This document shows, in pieces, positions 11,745-24,675 of a stretch of DNA of 64,000 nucleotides. The stretch's first letter is position 1. Each line of letters starts with the position of its first letter. The translations under genes and the position numbers were made by a program. A model generated the notes under the pieces. That model had not been told where the DNA came from and did no database searches. It saw only the letters and a program-made list of their open reading frames with translations. Source of the stretch: Bondarzewia mesenterica (lineage: Eukaryota; Basidiomycota; Agaricomycetes; Russulales; Bondarzewiaceae). The stretch covers positions 29,832-93,831 of the forward strand of contig SGPL01000058.1 in the NCBI GenBank assembly GCA_004802705.1. Reading direction: 5' to 3'.

Positions 11745-14093
11745 CTCACTTTTTATCTTGCTAATATCATATATGTTAAGCTGTTTTAGATTTATTTGAT
11801 AGCTGACAGCAGCTGTACCCTCTTGCTGGCTCTATTCAGTGAGGAGTTTGGTGTTGGTTGCCGAGGTCAGCTCAGCAAACACTTCTTCACTGTCAGTGAA
11901 TGCAGCCTTCATCTTCACATACTTCTTTCAAATGGATAGGACTGGGAATAAATAAATAAATTTAAGTCACATCATATAATATAAAGAGAAAACTCACTGA
12001 TTCAGATCTATTTTTTTTGGTTAGAATCTGACATATAGGCACTTAGTGTCTCTCACCGATGTGAGATAACTATAGTCCTGATGCTGCCCAAAATCTAGTT
12101 CAGAGGTGCCCAAAGGGTTTTTATAACTTTTCCATTCACCTGTGCTGCCCCTTTAATGAATCCTAGATAGAACTGATAGAAATATTAGTTTTGATGACCA
12201 TGGATGTGCCACACACTGATGCCTTTCACAATCTTTAAGTCTTCTAACATGGTCAGGTACTGGCTCTCAACAAAGCATCAGTGAAAGTGAATTCCATATT
12301 GACACATGATGTTATATATAATGAGAGTTTGTAGGATGTTACTAAGGGTTTTGAGGGCTCCATTAAGGAGATAATTTATATTCATTTATTTGTAATCAGG
12401 GTTAGCATCTCACTGAGACTAGTGTCTGACCCCTCACCTCTCACCCTTCTAAAAGTTGACTATCATATAAAGACAGAAGCAGTCATGCCTAGCACAAGCC
12501 ATAGCACTGATGTTGGTGGCCTCTAAGTTATGTCAGTTGGCATTGGCTTGATTGACTGCCCAATGATTGCTGCAAGTCAATCTCTGTTTTACTATCATAC
12601 CTTAGCGATGTGGCTGAGTAGTGCATCCACTCACCTCTTTAGCATCTTGTGCCTCCTCCAGGCATTGTTTGCAAAGGGTGTCATAGACTATGTATTATGC
12701 TCTTTCAGTGAGCACTACATTGTCTCATAGATTTCTCATCTTCAGATGTTTTGCTGAAAAGTTCTCATTTATCACAAAGCCTCTCATATATTTTTATCTG
12801 TTGCCAAAGGAGAACCATATGAGATTTGATATCAGCTACTTAAAGGGAGCATGCTTACTGATTTGAATTAGTTTTCTAGTCCTTGAAGAGATTAAATCCT
12901 AGTTAAGGACATGCTAGACAGAACAGAGCCAATTCTCCTAGACCTGGTGTAGTCACTGGCCAGTAACCAAACTCATGTCACTTCATATACTTTAGATGTT
13001 GTTATTGCTAAGACACTCTCAGCAGTTCTCAGTACCAGTCTTAGATGATAGTACATAGTCAACAGAATACCATAATATCTGTTAGTCACTGAACACTCAC
13101 CATAAAGGTGTAAGAGAATGCACTGGTGGTCACTTACTAAAGCTTACTGTAGAAGCTCATCACTGTGGTCTTACACTCTAAATTGTCTATCAGAAAGTCA
13201 TCAGAACTTGGAAGGTGAACAATATTTGGGGATCTTTAAAGCTCACCAGATACTGTTCCATATCCAATAGCTAGATATTGGCCATCAGTGAGCCCTCACA
13301 CTGACATCAATGAACTCCAATTTGATAAATGCCAAAATGGTCCACCACAGTAATGATCAGTGAGCCATAGCTGTCTACCTTCGGAGCTCAGTTCTGACCA
13401 TTATCTAGTATGGGGAAAACCTCATCTTCATCAGTTTCTCATTCATCCTCTGTGCTGATAATAACTTTTGGCCACTCTTTCCACATTACTGATTGAGTCT
13501 CATAGAAGGGGCAGGGGTCTCCACTATGACTGAGATGAAGTTTGATACTTGCTTGCTGAAGTTATGCTAGTGAAAAATAGAATTTTATTTACTGCTTCAT
13601 TTGATGGAATGGTGTTCAGCCATGACTCACCCTATAGCATTTAGTGTATAAGATCAGCCAGTTAAAGCAGTTGAGGCATCACTAAGTCCCTTTGATTATA
13701 TGGCAAAGGCCATACTGCTAGTCCTCTTAAGGGCATTCTATGAACAGCAAGTGGTTTAAGTATTCCCTAATTTTTAGGATCCAGTCTTGCATGTAGTCAT
13801 TTGAACTCTACAGCTCAGTTAGTCCATTTCTTATCAATAGTTTTTAGCTTAGTAATATACCTTTCCCTTACTTCTCTGAGAGACTCAGATGATTTTTGAC
13901 ACAACATCTATGTCATTATCTAAATTATAGTTGGGGAGAGGGACAAGAGTTGATAAAGTTTTCATCAGTGAAGAAGGCCCACACCTTCATTGACTGAGAT
14001 CCTTACAGTCTTGATGCCTTGACTAGACTGCTTCTCCTGATAGATGACAAACTGAATAGGGAGCTAAATGAATTTTCTCCTGCCAGATCTCAT
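11745..14093 (-). pseudogene. KDZ transposase, copy 3 (3' truncated)
   Basis: On the minus strand this is a close relative of the plus-strand copy at 24676. The ATG is at 14093 (MRSG start), followed by the Cys-containing N-terminal (CxC2-like) part, the block corresponding to FTFQVLDDFL near 13230, and the KDZ core with HIHGHQN near 12210, where other copies have HIHGHQD. The same short intron occurs (GTGAGT to CCCAG at about 11990-11935). Homology to copy 1 stops near 11745, after a segment ending SEPAIA, so the C-terminal third and the second ORF are missing. Many stops at Trp and Gln codons mark it as dead. KDZ proteins are large DDE transposases that move DNA transposons in basidiomycetes. 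Confidence 0.8.
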
Positions 14094-14290
14094 AGTATAG
14101 TAGATTAAAAGGAAGGCAGTGAATTATAGAATTTTTTTATATATTATTACATAATTTTATTGACATATAATATGCAAATAAAAGTACAACAATTTTAGTG
14201 TTAATTTATAAGTTATAAGCACTGGTCAGCATCGGCAAACTGTTAGAGGTAATAGGAGTGTTAAATTTAGCCATTTTTATTCATTTCACT
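14094..14290 (-). repeat. 5' flank shared with KDZ copy 1
   Basis: Immediately upstream of the copy 3 start, the reverse strand matches the upstream region of copy 1 (24420-24675), including the shared stretch around the ATATGTCAATAAAATTAT box and the GCAGTTTGCTGATGCTGAC-like stretch. The homology therefore extends beyond the transposase ORF and probably covers the promoter and terminal part of the transposon. Confidence 0.65.
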
Positions 14291-14508
14291 ACCTTGATTC
14301 TTAGCCTCTTATAGATGTTATCTCATATAAAGAATGTGATACAAACCTTCTCTTCATCTACCTCTAATACTGAATGTATAAAAACTCTTCCACAGAATCC
14401 TACCACTATCCCTAAGTTGTATTTAAAATAGACACTGATGCTAGAGAGCTCCATGATGGCATGTTGATATAGTCTGATAATAGTGAGGAGATCATACTAT
14501 TCATGCCT

Positions 14509-14790
14509 NATTTNGCNNNTNTNNTNNNNNNNNNNNNNNNNNNNNNNNNNNNNNNNNNNNNNNNNNNNNNNNNNNNNNNNNNNNNNNNNNNNNNNNNNNN
14601 NNNNNNNNNNNNNNNNNNNNNNNNNNNNNNNNNNNNNNNNNNNNNNNNNNNNNNNNNNNNNNNNNNNNNNNNNNNNNNNNNNNNNNNNNNNNNNNNNNNN
14701 NNNNNNNNNNCTACNGNTANNNTNTNATNCNTNNNNTNTNANCTACTNNTNACTACTNANCTNTNNNNANNNANACTNTTAANCACTCAT
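14509..14790. other. Assembly gap (N run with scattered called bases)
   Basis: About 200 consecutive Ns with mixed N/base calls on both sides. No biological content can be read, and open frames reported across it are meaningless. Confidence 0.95.
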
Positions 14791-17700
14791 ATATTTTAAT
14801 ATATAGACCTAAATNTNACTTGNAACAAATTTTGCCTTATCTATCAGTGTTGATTCCTATCTTTTGATTTGCATCAACCTNAAACATCTTCTACATCATT
14901 AGAAAGGTTTCAGTGAAAAGTATCATTATTTATAAGCTTAAATCTAATAGCTAGTTTGACTTGATNAAAATAATTATGGTAAAGATTTAAATATATAAAA
15001 TTTGATGATGATCTCTTATAGATGTCTGAGAGTGAGTGCTTAAGCAAGTGAAGTTTGGTGTTGATTTCTAAAATGTAAATNAGATAATACTCANATACTT
15101 TATTATGATAATAATTATCATCATATTTATAGTTAATAAGATCTAATAAGAATTTGATTTTAAATATAAATNTTGCTCAAAAATAAAATGCAATTAGATG
15201 NATTNGATAAATTAGAGTTTATTTACATAGTATACTTTTCTTGATGTGATCTCAATGAGCTTATAGATTGATTAGAGCCTACACTAATACTANNCAAGAT
15301 TAATGAGGCTCAAGATGGTGCTAAGAAGGGCAGATAATTTGGTGCATTTGGCAACATATTGCTGANATTCTAGCTTGAAGTGTTTCCCGATCAAGCTCAC
15401 TAATNGCTTTAACAAATGATCAGATGACTGCCATATCTTTAAGCATACTCACTGATGACAATAACTAAATATTCANATTATGAGCCTNTTCAAACCACCC
15501 CAGTGATATTTCTACTGTACCAGGAGCTATTTTGGAATATTTCTTGGCAAGGTTGAAAAGGTTTGAATTACACCTCCAGTTATCTGCAGCTATAGGTCAG
15601 TGCATTAGTAAAAGCTTTGCTATTACCTCCCAAATGATCCCCTTTAATACATTCAGTATCAGTCATGATTTCTATCAGTGATCACTCACTTATCTTTTCA
15701 AGGTTAGAATTCTTAATAAATATCATAGACTGATGATGCTATATTAGTCTATAATTATCTCTGGCAATTCATGAAGTGGTGAAGGGTTCTCATTCAGTGG
15801 TGGATACTTTATTTNTAATATTACCTTAGCCTCTTTACCANGATTGCATTTTCTAGGGTNAANTTGGCCAGCATACCGCTAAAAATCTTAATTCATNATG
15901 ACTAGAAAGCATCAGCCTTNATATTTCTAACAATATTGATAAAACTCACTCAACAAGGCATACATGGNAATGATAACATTAGTAATGTTATTACACTCAA
16001 ATAGCTGTCAGACTGANAAGGATGATGTTACTATCCTCAGTAAGATCAATCCTTGTGCTCACTGACCAGCCAACTTATCTCACAAGTCCTGCTCTAAGTA
16101 CTCAAAAAATTGCTCAGCCTNCCTCAGCATCCACTTCATAGGCTTCTTGACACTNTAACTATCAAACATAATAGTCAAGGGAGTGTGATGAAAGTGAGAG
16201 GAATATAAATNNATAATGAGCTAGCTAATAATGATAACCCTTGCNTTTATATATTTGGGCTGACATCATCACTCAGCATCACGATTGGTGCCTGCTCAGT
16301 GAGTGTGAGAATTTATGGCTCAATGAGAGCTTGAATGAGTTACAACTCATTTTTATTGCTATCAATTAATTATATATCGAGTCTGACTACCATGAACATA
16401 GCAAGTGTGCAATAAGCTGCCTGTTTGGATTGTAAGCTCACTCATGACCCAATGTGGCAACTATACTAGCTGTAACACTGGGCCANTTGCACAATATCAT
16501 CTCTTATTCTCTCCACCATAATCTATGAGAAGATTATAGAGCATGAGACATTGAGTTTTAGTAATCACAGACAGTGATATTTTGCTCAACACNAAAAGAT
16601 GCTAAGGAATGAGTGTGAGTGTGAGTGAGGCTAGGCATTGCAACTGCCAGTGGCTTGCCTNGACACTTTTGCTGTTTACAAANATAAATCTNTTGTTGTG
16701 TCCCTCCACTGACTAATATTAGGGAGACTTGTGTGTNAATAATTGATAAAGCATTAATTTATAACCAATAATTTGCTATGAGCTAGACTGTTTTAAGTTT
16801 GAAGGGAGTGTGNTCAGGCATTGGGCTTATGAGATGCATTTCACTAATTTGGTTGCATCTCACATATGTCAAGGTAAAGTCATTCCTTTTAATCCTAAAA
16901 ATTAATGTATTTAGTGATGGGTTGGTAAATATGATATGAAGGCTTGTACTGAGAGAATAAAGTGCAAATAAATGAAGTGATCTATTGCTATGCTGTATTT
17001 TGTTGCTGAGCAGACATGTTCAGCTATAGAAAAAGTCTATATGTATGAACTAATATTGTGAGTACTGATCCATAATTAAAACCTGACTTGTGTGACTGAA
17101 GAACTTTTTTTAGCAAGTAGATAGGGCTTTGACAAGATAGTTTGTTCACTGAGCATTATAGGCATAAAATAGCCATTATCAATATTGCCATTGATGCTNT
17201 TGCTGCTGATGTCATAGTCAATGCTGCCGCTGATGCTATTACTAATGCTGCTACTAACTTAGCTCTCAATGCTCTGTTACTGCCATCAAGGCCCTCAGCA
17301 AAGTCACTAGCAAAGCACAAACTATTTCATGCTTTAAAGGTAATATCAGATATGTAGATTAGAAATGTTATGGTATGTTGAATATAACAACAAGCACAGC
17401 ATTTGACATATAAAAGTAATGAGTGCTGGGCTGAGAGGATCGACATCTACCTTCTTTTATAATAAGTACTTCCATCTATCCACTCTAGAATAAGTTACCT
17501 GCAATGGACAGCATGGCCTCTCCCTTTAATGATATAGAAATTAAGTTTTTAAAAGATAGCTAAAAAGAGTAGCAAGAGGCAGTGGCAAGAGTGTGGAAGG
17601 ATTTAAAGAGATCATGGGCATCCTTGATGACTCAGGATAGGCTGAAGGAAGATATCCTACTTCAACCCCTCAAATATGCATAATATGTCTCTAGCCTTTG

Positions 17701-20700
17701 AAAGGTCAGTTAATTTGTCCCTTTGGTGATTGGGTCTTACTGACCACTTACAGTCGATGCACAAATACTTGCTATCAAAGCTTCTAAAAACAAACAAAAA
17801 GGACAAAAAGGACAAGATCTCTTACATCTGGCAATGAACCCAATTGGAGGTCCTAAAGTTCATAAAAAAGAAGGATATTAAGGCTTACATCTTGAAGCAT
17901 TATGAAGTGATGCCAAAGGATTTCTGAGATTATATCTCTCACTACTAAGATGAAGTGAGAGTGGTGAGGAATTTAGTGAGTGAGAAAGATATGGTGAAGT
18001 TTCAAAAGCTCATCAAAAAGTGAAACCTGATGCATCTAATTACTGATGATATACTGATAGATATTTTTAAAGGTTCACTGAGTATGCCAATCAATATGTG
18101 AAGGAGTTTGCTGGCTAGATATTTCGATAATTGAACATGAGGTTGTTTATTTTCTCAATGATAGTGCCAAAAGATAGCAAGCTAGTGTATACTTAGTGAG
18201 TTTGCCCTTAGTGGTAGTCTCAGTGATAACTGACACTCACCAGTCCTTTCAGTCATAACTTTAATGAAGAGAACAAATTGACTTTATTTATGAATTTTCA
18301 TCTAAATTGAAATACTGGCAAGGTTTTGAAGAAATAAATGATGATGTGTGAGAGTATCTCTCATGTTTGTAACAGGTATCACAGAAGTCAGAGAGGAGGC
18401 CAAGGTGGAGGTGAAGAAAAGGAAAAAGCTAATTTTGGAGTTGGCTGCCACTGAGGATAAGAAAGTGATGTTGCTATCACTGGAGAAGGATAAAACATAT
18501 GACCTAGAGCAAATGAAGGGCCTAGTGAGAGCAGTGATGATCATAGCATATAGTATGTTAAAATTAGATATTCTAACATTTTTATATTTACAACATTATA
18601 GAAACAGTGAGTGAAAATGCAAAGGGATCAGTGTTATGGAGGGAGTTAAAGGAATGGCAAGGTGGATACCTCACTAATGAGTACTTTCTTGAGGACTTTA
18701 TTACTAAAGAGCCATCTAAGCTGGTTCAAAAAATAATCATGAAGCTGATGAACTACTAGTATGATTGACAAGAGGACGGCAAGGCCCTAGTCATGTTCAA
18801 GTCATATTAAACATCAAACAGTAGAGTTCAGTTAATGATAGCAACTATCACAAAGAAAGGAAAGCTAAAGAAGAGCAAGGCTCATGAATTGGCATCAGCA
18901 TCAGTGTTGATATTAATATTGACTTTGGTGAAAGGTTCAGTGAAAAGTAAGGAAAAGGCCATCTCTCTCTGAAGAGGTGAAGGAAAGTATAACAACAATA
19001 AAGGAGGCTGAGAAAACTTTGAGACTGAGCTTGAATGGCTAATGGGGGATAACAGCAATAATGACAATGAGAATGAGGCCGAGGTCTCCCAGGCAGTCTT
19101 TGACAGATAAAAGACTGTGGTTGAGCAATTGTTGGCTGACCCCTCAGTGATCAATCTGACNATCTCACTNGCATCTACCTACACCNAGTATAATATGAGT
19201 AAGATAAGCTTCTTGCTTAATCTNAATGCCTGAGTTGAGTACAGGATGATATTATCTGTCATCCTAGAGTGTGAAGTATGACTGGTTAACCTTTATAGTA
19301 GAATCAGTGCTGATTTTAACCCAAGATAATCATCCATTCATGGCCACTGACATTCTCCCTCCTTGATGCAACTAGAAGTATGACAGCCCANACTTCTCTA
19401 AGTCAGTGCATACCTTGATGNAAGGTGNGGAGGTACTAACAATGTGGCTTGCCAAGAATCTGCATCTTGATGAGAATAGNGAGCTNTGGCCAAAAGAGAA
19501 TCTATGGCTCATCATGTTAGCCATTAGGATGCTGTTGAATGACAGCCACTAAGCTCAGTTCAATGAGGATCCCAGTGCCAACATGGATGTGAATACTACT
19601 ACTATCAGCAATATTCACTATATGTGTTGACCACATAGCTGGATTTTTTGGCTTATGATTTGCTCACCATTGAGTTGTCTGACCAGATTACTAAGGCCCT
19701 GCTGAAGCCANTTCAATAGGNCAAAGAAGCTGAGCTAGTGATAGTTGAACTAGAAGAGGCAGAAGAGATGAACTTTAAATTATAAAAAATGTTGTCAAAG
19801 TTTAATCTTTGAGAATGCCTAAAGGTGGCTAAGATCGATGCTACTAGAGATGATGAGNTGAATTTATATTCATNAAATATAGCTTTGCATGCATTGATGA
19901 AAAACTTGAATTAAAAACTGAACTCACAGTTCTNGAGACAAGNGCAGATGTTGTAGTNGCTGANGAGGCTAGACTNATAACTNAACTAGTNTCATTGGCA
20001 TCAGCTAATAATAAAAACCAAGATATAGCCCTCAGTGAGGCAGGAGAACAGGCCTCTAGCAAAGTATTAGTAAGCTCATCAAAAGAGATAAACTTAAAAA
20101 AGGTAAGTGATATTGAGTATATTTATTTTATTTGTCACTCATATATTATAAGAGGCTGTAGATGCTAAAAAAAAAAGCCGAAGAGGATGACTCTATCAGA
20201 GATAATATGTTAGAGGTTACTGTTCCCCAAAAGAGAAAGCTGTCAGCAAAAGCAATAGTACAAGCTGAGGAATCCTCAGCGAAGTGATAGAAGGTCATTG
20301 TCAATGAGTCTTATGTAAAGACCACTAGTAAGAAGTTGAAGAATGACTCAGTGATTACTTCTAGAACACGTCATTGTATGAATGTGAAGGTAGTTNTTNA
20401 TGGATTTATTTATGAGATATATTGAACNTAATTTTAGATAGATACAAAAGCATCAANGNTGAAAAAGGGCCATGAGTCGAGTCTGTCANGAATACAAACT
20501 TAATCATGATCAGTNGTAAGCACCCTCAAGGTCAAAATATAGGTAACAAATTAGAGATTAATTGCCTATATATTAATATGGAGAACAGGTTATGTCNATG
20601 GTAGCTTNTTGTGAACATAAGGTTNAGGCNAGTGTTAAGATGGTGATGGTAATAGCAATGACAATGGCAATAGTAACAGTTTTTTTTAGTGTTGTTTTAT

Positions 20701-21559
20701 TATAATTCACCTTACTCAGTAATGCAAGCATTGAAGAAGTACAAATTGCATCTATTATAAATACAAAAAAGANAAAAACAAAGAGTCTGCTATATGTATA
20801 TAAAAAAGAGGAATNAGCTCTCATTATTGAGCTGATCCTCTAATATTTGCCCACTCATAGCCTTACCCTCAGCCTCACTACTGATACTGCTGGCATCCAT
20901 ATCCTCATCCAATGACTTTGGCTCTAGCTAGATCTGTCACNCATCTACCTATACTAACTATTGTTTAGCTTCANTCAGCTGGGGCTGAGGCAGTGGCAAG
21001 GTAGACAGTGGAGTCAGTGCTATTATTGAGGGCAGNAGGGACAGAGGAGATAGAGGGTAGAAAGAAGGATAGAGAGNTAGGCCTACTGACAGGTGATTCA
21101 ATATTGATGCCACNTTTACCATTGGTAACTTCAGCAAGTTTGGATATATGCTGAGGCTNAGGGCACTTACNATTGTTAGCCAGAGCAGCAATNTAGTCAG
21201 TGCTGATAAAGGGAGGGAGAAGGTGGAGGTGGTGGAGAGAGGGNTNAACAAAGAGAGGAAGGATAGAGAGGGCAGAGGAGATAGGGAGAGAAGGGGGTTG
21301 GCATTAGTGGTNTTAACATTGCCACTATTGCTGCNATTNCTACTCTNGGTGGATGAGCCTGCTTGCTCCTATGCTGATTGACTACNCANCACTACCTCAA
21401 GCAGCTTGATGCANTGCATCAAGTCATTAATGTGAGCACCATAATCTACCTTCATCATTATCTAGCANTGTTTCACTTAGTCGACTATCTCTCCCATGAA
21501 GTCAAACATTCTTTGGAGCTCCTCAATGATCTCTATGGGGTCCACAGGTAGTAAACCAA

Positions 21560-21730
21560 CCTCAAGTTATAGAGCCTCAATGAGGGGTGGCAGGAGTAGC
21601 AGGGACAGTAGAGGCAGTAGTGAGACCTACAGGGATAGTAGAACTGGTAGGAATAGCAAGAATAGTGGGGGTGGCAGGGGCGGCAGGGACAGTAAGGGTA
21701 AAAAGGATGGTGGGGATGGATATGACAAAG
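21560..21730. repeat. Purine-rich low-complexity repeat
   Basis: Short irregular units such as GGCAGGGACAGTAGAGG recur for about 170 bases. On the minus strand the same stretch reads as Pro/Ala/Thr repeats (VPATPATP-like), which may be the original low-complexity coding sense. Open frames on both strands are by-products of this composition. Confidence 0.6.
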
Positions 21731-22127
21731 GTAGCTGAATTTACCTCTATTTTGCCATTCTTTGGTGACCTTATCACTGACTGAGCCAGCTAAATGAATC
21801 CCCAAGTGTGAATCATGACCTCTACTGCTTAAATCTATTAGAATTATTAACAAAATAAATAGGAAGTAAGTGACTTACTTTTCATTAACTTTGTCAACCT
21901 CTATGATGACAACAATGCTCNTGCTATTCACAAATAATCACCTTGTGTATTCCTNTCAGCATCAGCATCAGAGGCACAGTAATCTTTACAGCTTATATGC
22001 TCCATCAGTAGGAGTGGCTCAGTTTAGCCTCCAGTGAGGAGAGGATGATAGCAGTGGCTGCATCGATGANCGACAACAGGGCAGGATGCCTCTCCTCCTT
22101 TCTTACCTTCTGCAACTAGGTGACTGA

Positions 22128-22227
22128 CTTCAAACACTTTACCTTGCATTTGTGGNATNGCTCACATGNCATGTGCATGGTGAAGCAGCAAATTTACTTC
22201 AGCTACTTGCACCTAGCACAAGAGCTT
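22128..22227 (-). pseudogene. Fragment with Cys cluster, unknown protein
   Basis: The minus strand reads SSCARCK, then further Cys, and ends CKVKCLK. The spacing resembles the paired Cys clusters found in repeated Agaricomycete ORFs of unknown role. Stops and Ns interrupt it. It may be part of a longer decayed minus-strand ORF covering about 20.9-23.5 kb, which I could not name. Confidence 0.3.
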
Positions 22228-24224
22228 GAAGGGTTGATGTTATNCTTATTCTCATCTCAGTGAGCTAGNCTCATCTATTTCACTTTGCTCAGTGCTCATC
22301 CNCATGGTGCCTTTTTAGTGACCTNCTTCTGTGTTAAGTTAGTGGGTGCACATGGTGATGAGTTGGGCTCANTCACCTTTCTCTTTACTGAGGCCTCCTC
22401 TTCATCCTCATCTACATCCTTCTCCTTGTCCTTATTCTNATCTCACNAAGCAGATTTGATCTGCCTCNTCGTGCTCACTAGTTGCCTCAGTGCTAGTGGT
22501 GACTAGANCACTACCTTCTACATTTGGTTAGTGTCTGTGCTCGCTCATTGCCTTNTCACACTCACCATTTTCCTAAGCAGGGCCTTCTNCTCTTGCTTCT
22601 ACTCCTCTGTTGTCTCCACCATCTTTGAGCTCTTTACCAACTAAATATACTACTGCTTGGTCCTCACTACTAGTGTTATNACCTCTATACTCCTAATTGC
22701 CTTCCCCTTGCCTTTGTCCACCTTTTTCTTCACTCNCTCTATATNTATGTCTACTGCTATCACTGTGCTCTCCTCACTGGACCTTCCCCCACCCACCTGT
22801 CATGNTGCTGACTTCTTNAACACCCATTCTTTTTNAGCTCACAAGATACATTATAGCTTCATCTCAGCAACTTCAGTGATGGATAACTAACAGACTCCTG
22901 ATGGCCTAGCATTTACATCTATNTTAGGCAAGTTANTAATAAAGGGGAGGGAGNATATGAGGATGAATGCTNGATGATCTAAAATTTAGTCAATATATAG
23001 TAGATAGAAGATAAAGTAAAATGCATATCTGCCTACTACNACAAACCACTCAGCTCCTTCATTAGCTCTAGCATCATTGCTTGCTCATCATATTGGTTGN
23101 GCCTCAGTATACGTGAGTCATCNGACTAGATCATCTCATAGACAATGTTTCACTTGCCACACAGAGCAAGCTTGAGCTTAGTGGCCATGCTGATGGTGAG
23201 GTGGAGGATGTAAATAGGGATGTCTTCAATTGACGTCTGCTTCTGAACTTCAATGACCAAAGCCTGTATTCNAACAGTTAGTGAGTACNAATAAAACAAT
23301 AAATAAGTTACTTACNACCTCATTCATAAACATCTTTGCAAAGTCAGCCTTGCTAATGGCCAATGCANTGTGAGTAGCAAAAGCTGCCAAGATATNGGCA
23401 GTAACACAGTAAACTTTATCNTAGTAAAATATAATAGNAAAGAGTACTGGCTGNTGATATAAGTGGTAGAGGGATGAGATGGTGATGTCAGAAATATAAG
23501 GAGTCAAGTGGTGCCATCACCACCCTTAATACTTGGCCACTATTGATACATATTTGCTCATCAATGCACTTNAGCATTCACTTATCTCANTGACCCCTTC
23601 ATATTTCTGCTGCTTTCAACACTGATGGGTTTCACTTTTAATTTTCCTTATTTATGTTCTCTTTCTCAGCTTTTTTTCACCAAGCACCTCTTCCTAAAAC
23701 TTCCCTCTTATAAAAAGTAAGTGTAATGATTTTTTATTAATATTTTCACCACTCATGCCAGCCATCAGTAGACCTCGATGATCAAGCAGTTTAAGCAGCC
23801 TTGATCACTAGCTTTGCTTCTAGTATNTTCTTTTTCATTTTTNTATTTTTATTTTAACAATGCCCCNNACACCACTCAGTGATCATTTTCTTTAGATGAG
23901 ATTCATATGAGCAGTGACATCTTCACTGATAGTANGTAATCTAATATGATGCAAGCTNATGCTCTTGCTAGCTATACCAATAGCTATGCATTTAATAATG
24001 ATNAGATCTACTCTTTACTTAGTGTATGCTCTCTTCAAGTCTTGTGATGAATTTAAAACTAACTTTGAATCTCTTCACTCAATGAGTTCGATCAGTATAT
24101 CTNTGAATTTTCACTATATGTGCTGACATTTTCTACTTAGGTTTTGATAAACACTTGCTGATGTCACCTCTACCTCAAGTCTTGACAGAGTTGCCATTTG
24201 GTGCATCAGTGGCAATGGCTACTC

Positions 24225-24345
24225 ACTNAGTGATCAATCAATTTNGGATTAGTTGTTCAGTGATCAGTCACTCAGTGGTCAGTCACTTAGCAGTCAATCA
24301 CTNAACCATCAGTCATTTAGCTATCAGTGAGTCTGCACTATCTCA
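24225..24345. repeat. Short tandem repeat, ~14 bp units
   Basis: Variants of CAGTCACTCAGTGGT recur about eight times, giving a repetitive open frame (VISHSVVSHLAVNH). No function is visible. It lies just upstream of the KDZ copy 1 flank. Confidence 0.6.
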
Positions 24346-24489
24346 ATAGTTGACTTATTTACATTTCTTCTTTGCTCCTCATCAGATGGCAGTTNGATAA
24401 GGCAATNAGATGGATGGAAATGGAAAAATTTAATAGTCTTATCATCACTAGCAGTTTGCTGATGCTGACACTGACTAATGCTCTTTAAT

Positions 24490-24620
24490 ACATATCACTN
24501 AAATTGCCACNCATTTACTTGCATATCATATGTCTGGTGGTTCATCGACTAACACTTGTTAGTAGATATCACTGAAATTACCATGCATTTACTTGTATAT
24601 CATATGTCAATAAAATTATA
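24490..24620. repeat. Direct duplication in KDZ copy 1 upstream region
   Basis: A ~45 bp segment (ATATCACTGAAATTACCATG, then ATTTACTTG and ATATCATATGTC) appears twice, about 80 bp apart. KDZ copy 3 has only one equivalent stretch, so the duplication is specific to copy 1. It lies about 100 bp upstream of the transposase ATG and might affect the promoter, which is inference. Confidence 0.6.
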
Positions 24621-24675
24621 TAATGATGCATATAAAATTCTATAATTCACTGTCTTCCTTTTAATTTGCTATACT

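Larger units (their letters stand above)
14791..24224. other. Decayed repeat DNA, mostly unrecognised
   Basis: AT-rich, CpG-poor sequence with many single Ns. Some segments have weak coding character, such as a Met-Asp-Ser-Met-Ala start at about 17506 and charged segments near 18350-18600 and 19700-20050. All are full of stops and no family could be named. The many ambiguous bases suggest collapsed repeat copies in the assembly. Two separate items within it (21560-21730 and 22128-22227) are listed on their own. Confidence 0.5.

Noticed and set aside
14412..14799. Open frames across the N region
   Set aside because: They consist almost entirely of unknown residues from the assembly gap.
18348..18614. 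88-codon Lys/Glu-rich ORF
   Set aside because: A low-complexity charged frame with an open antisense frame; no family recognised and surrounding sequence is full of stops.
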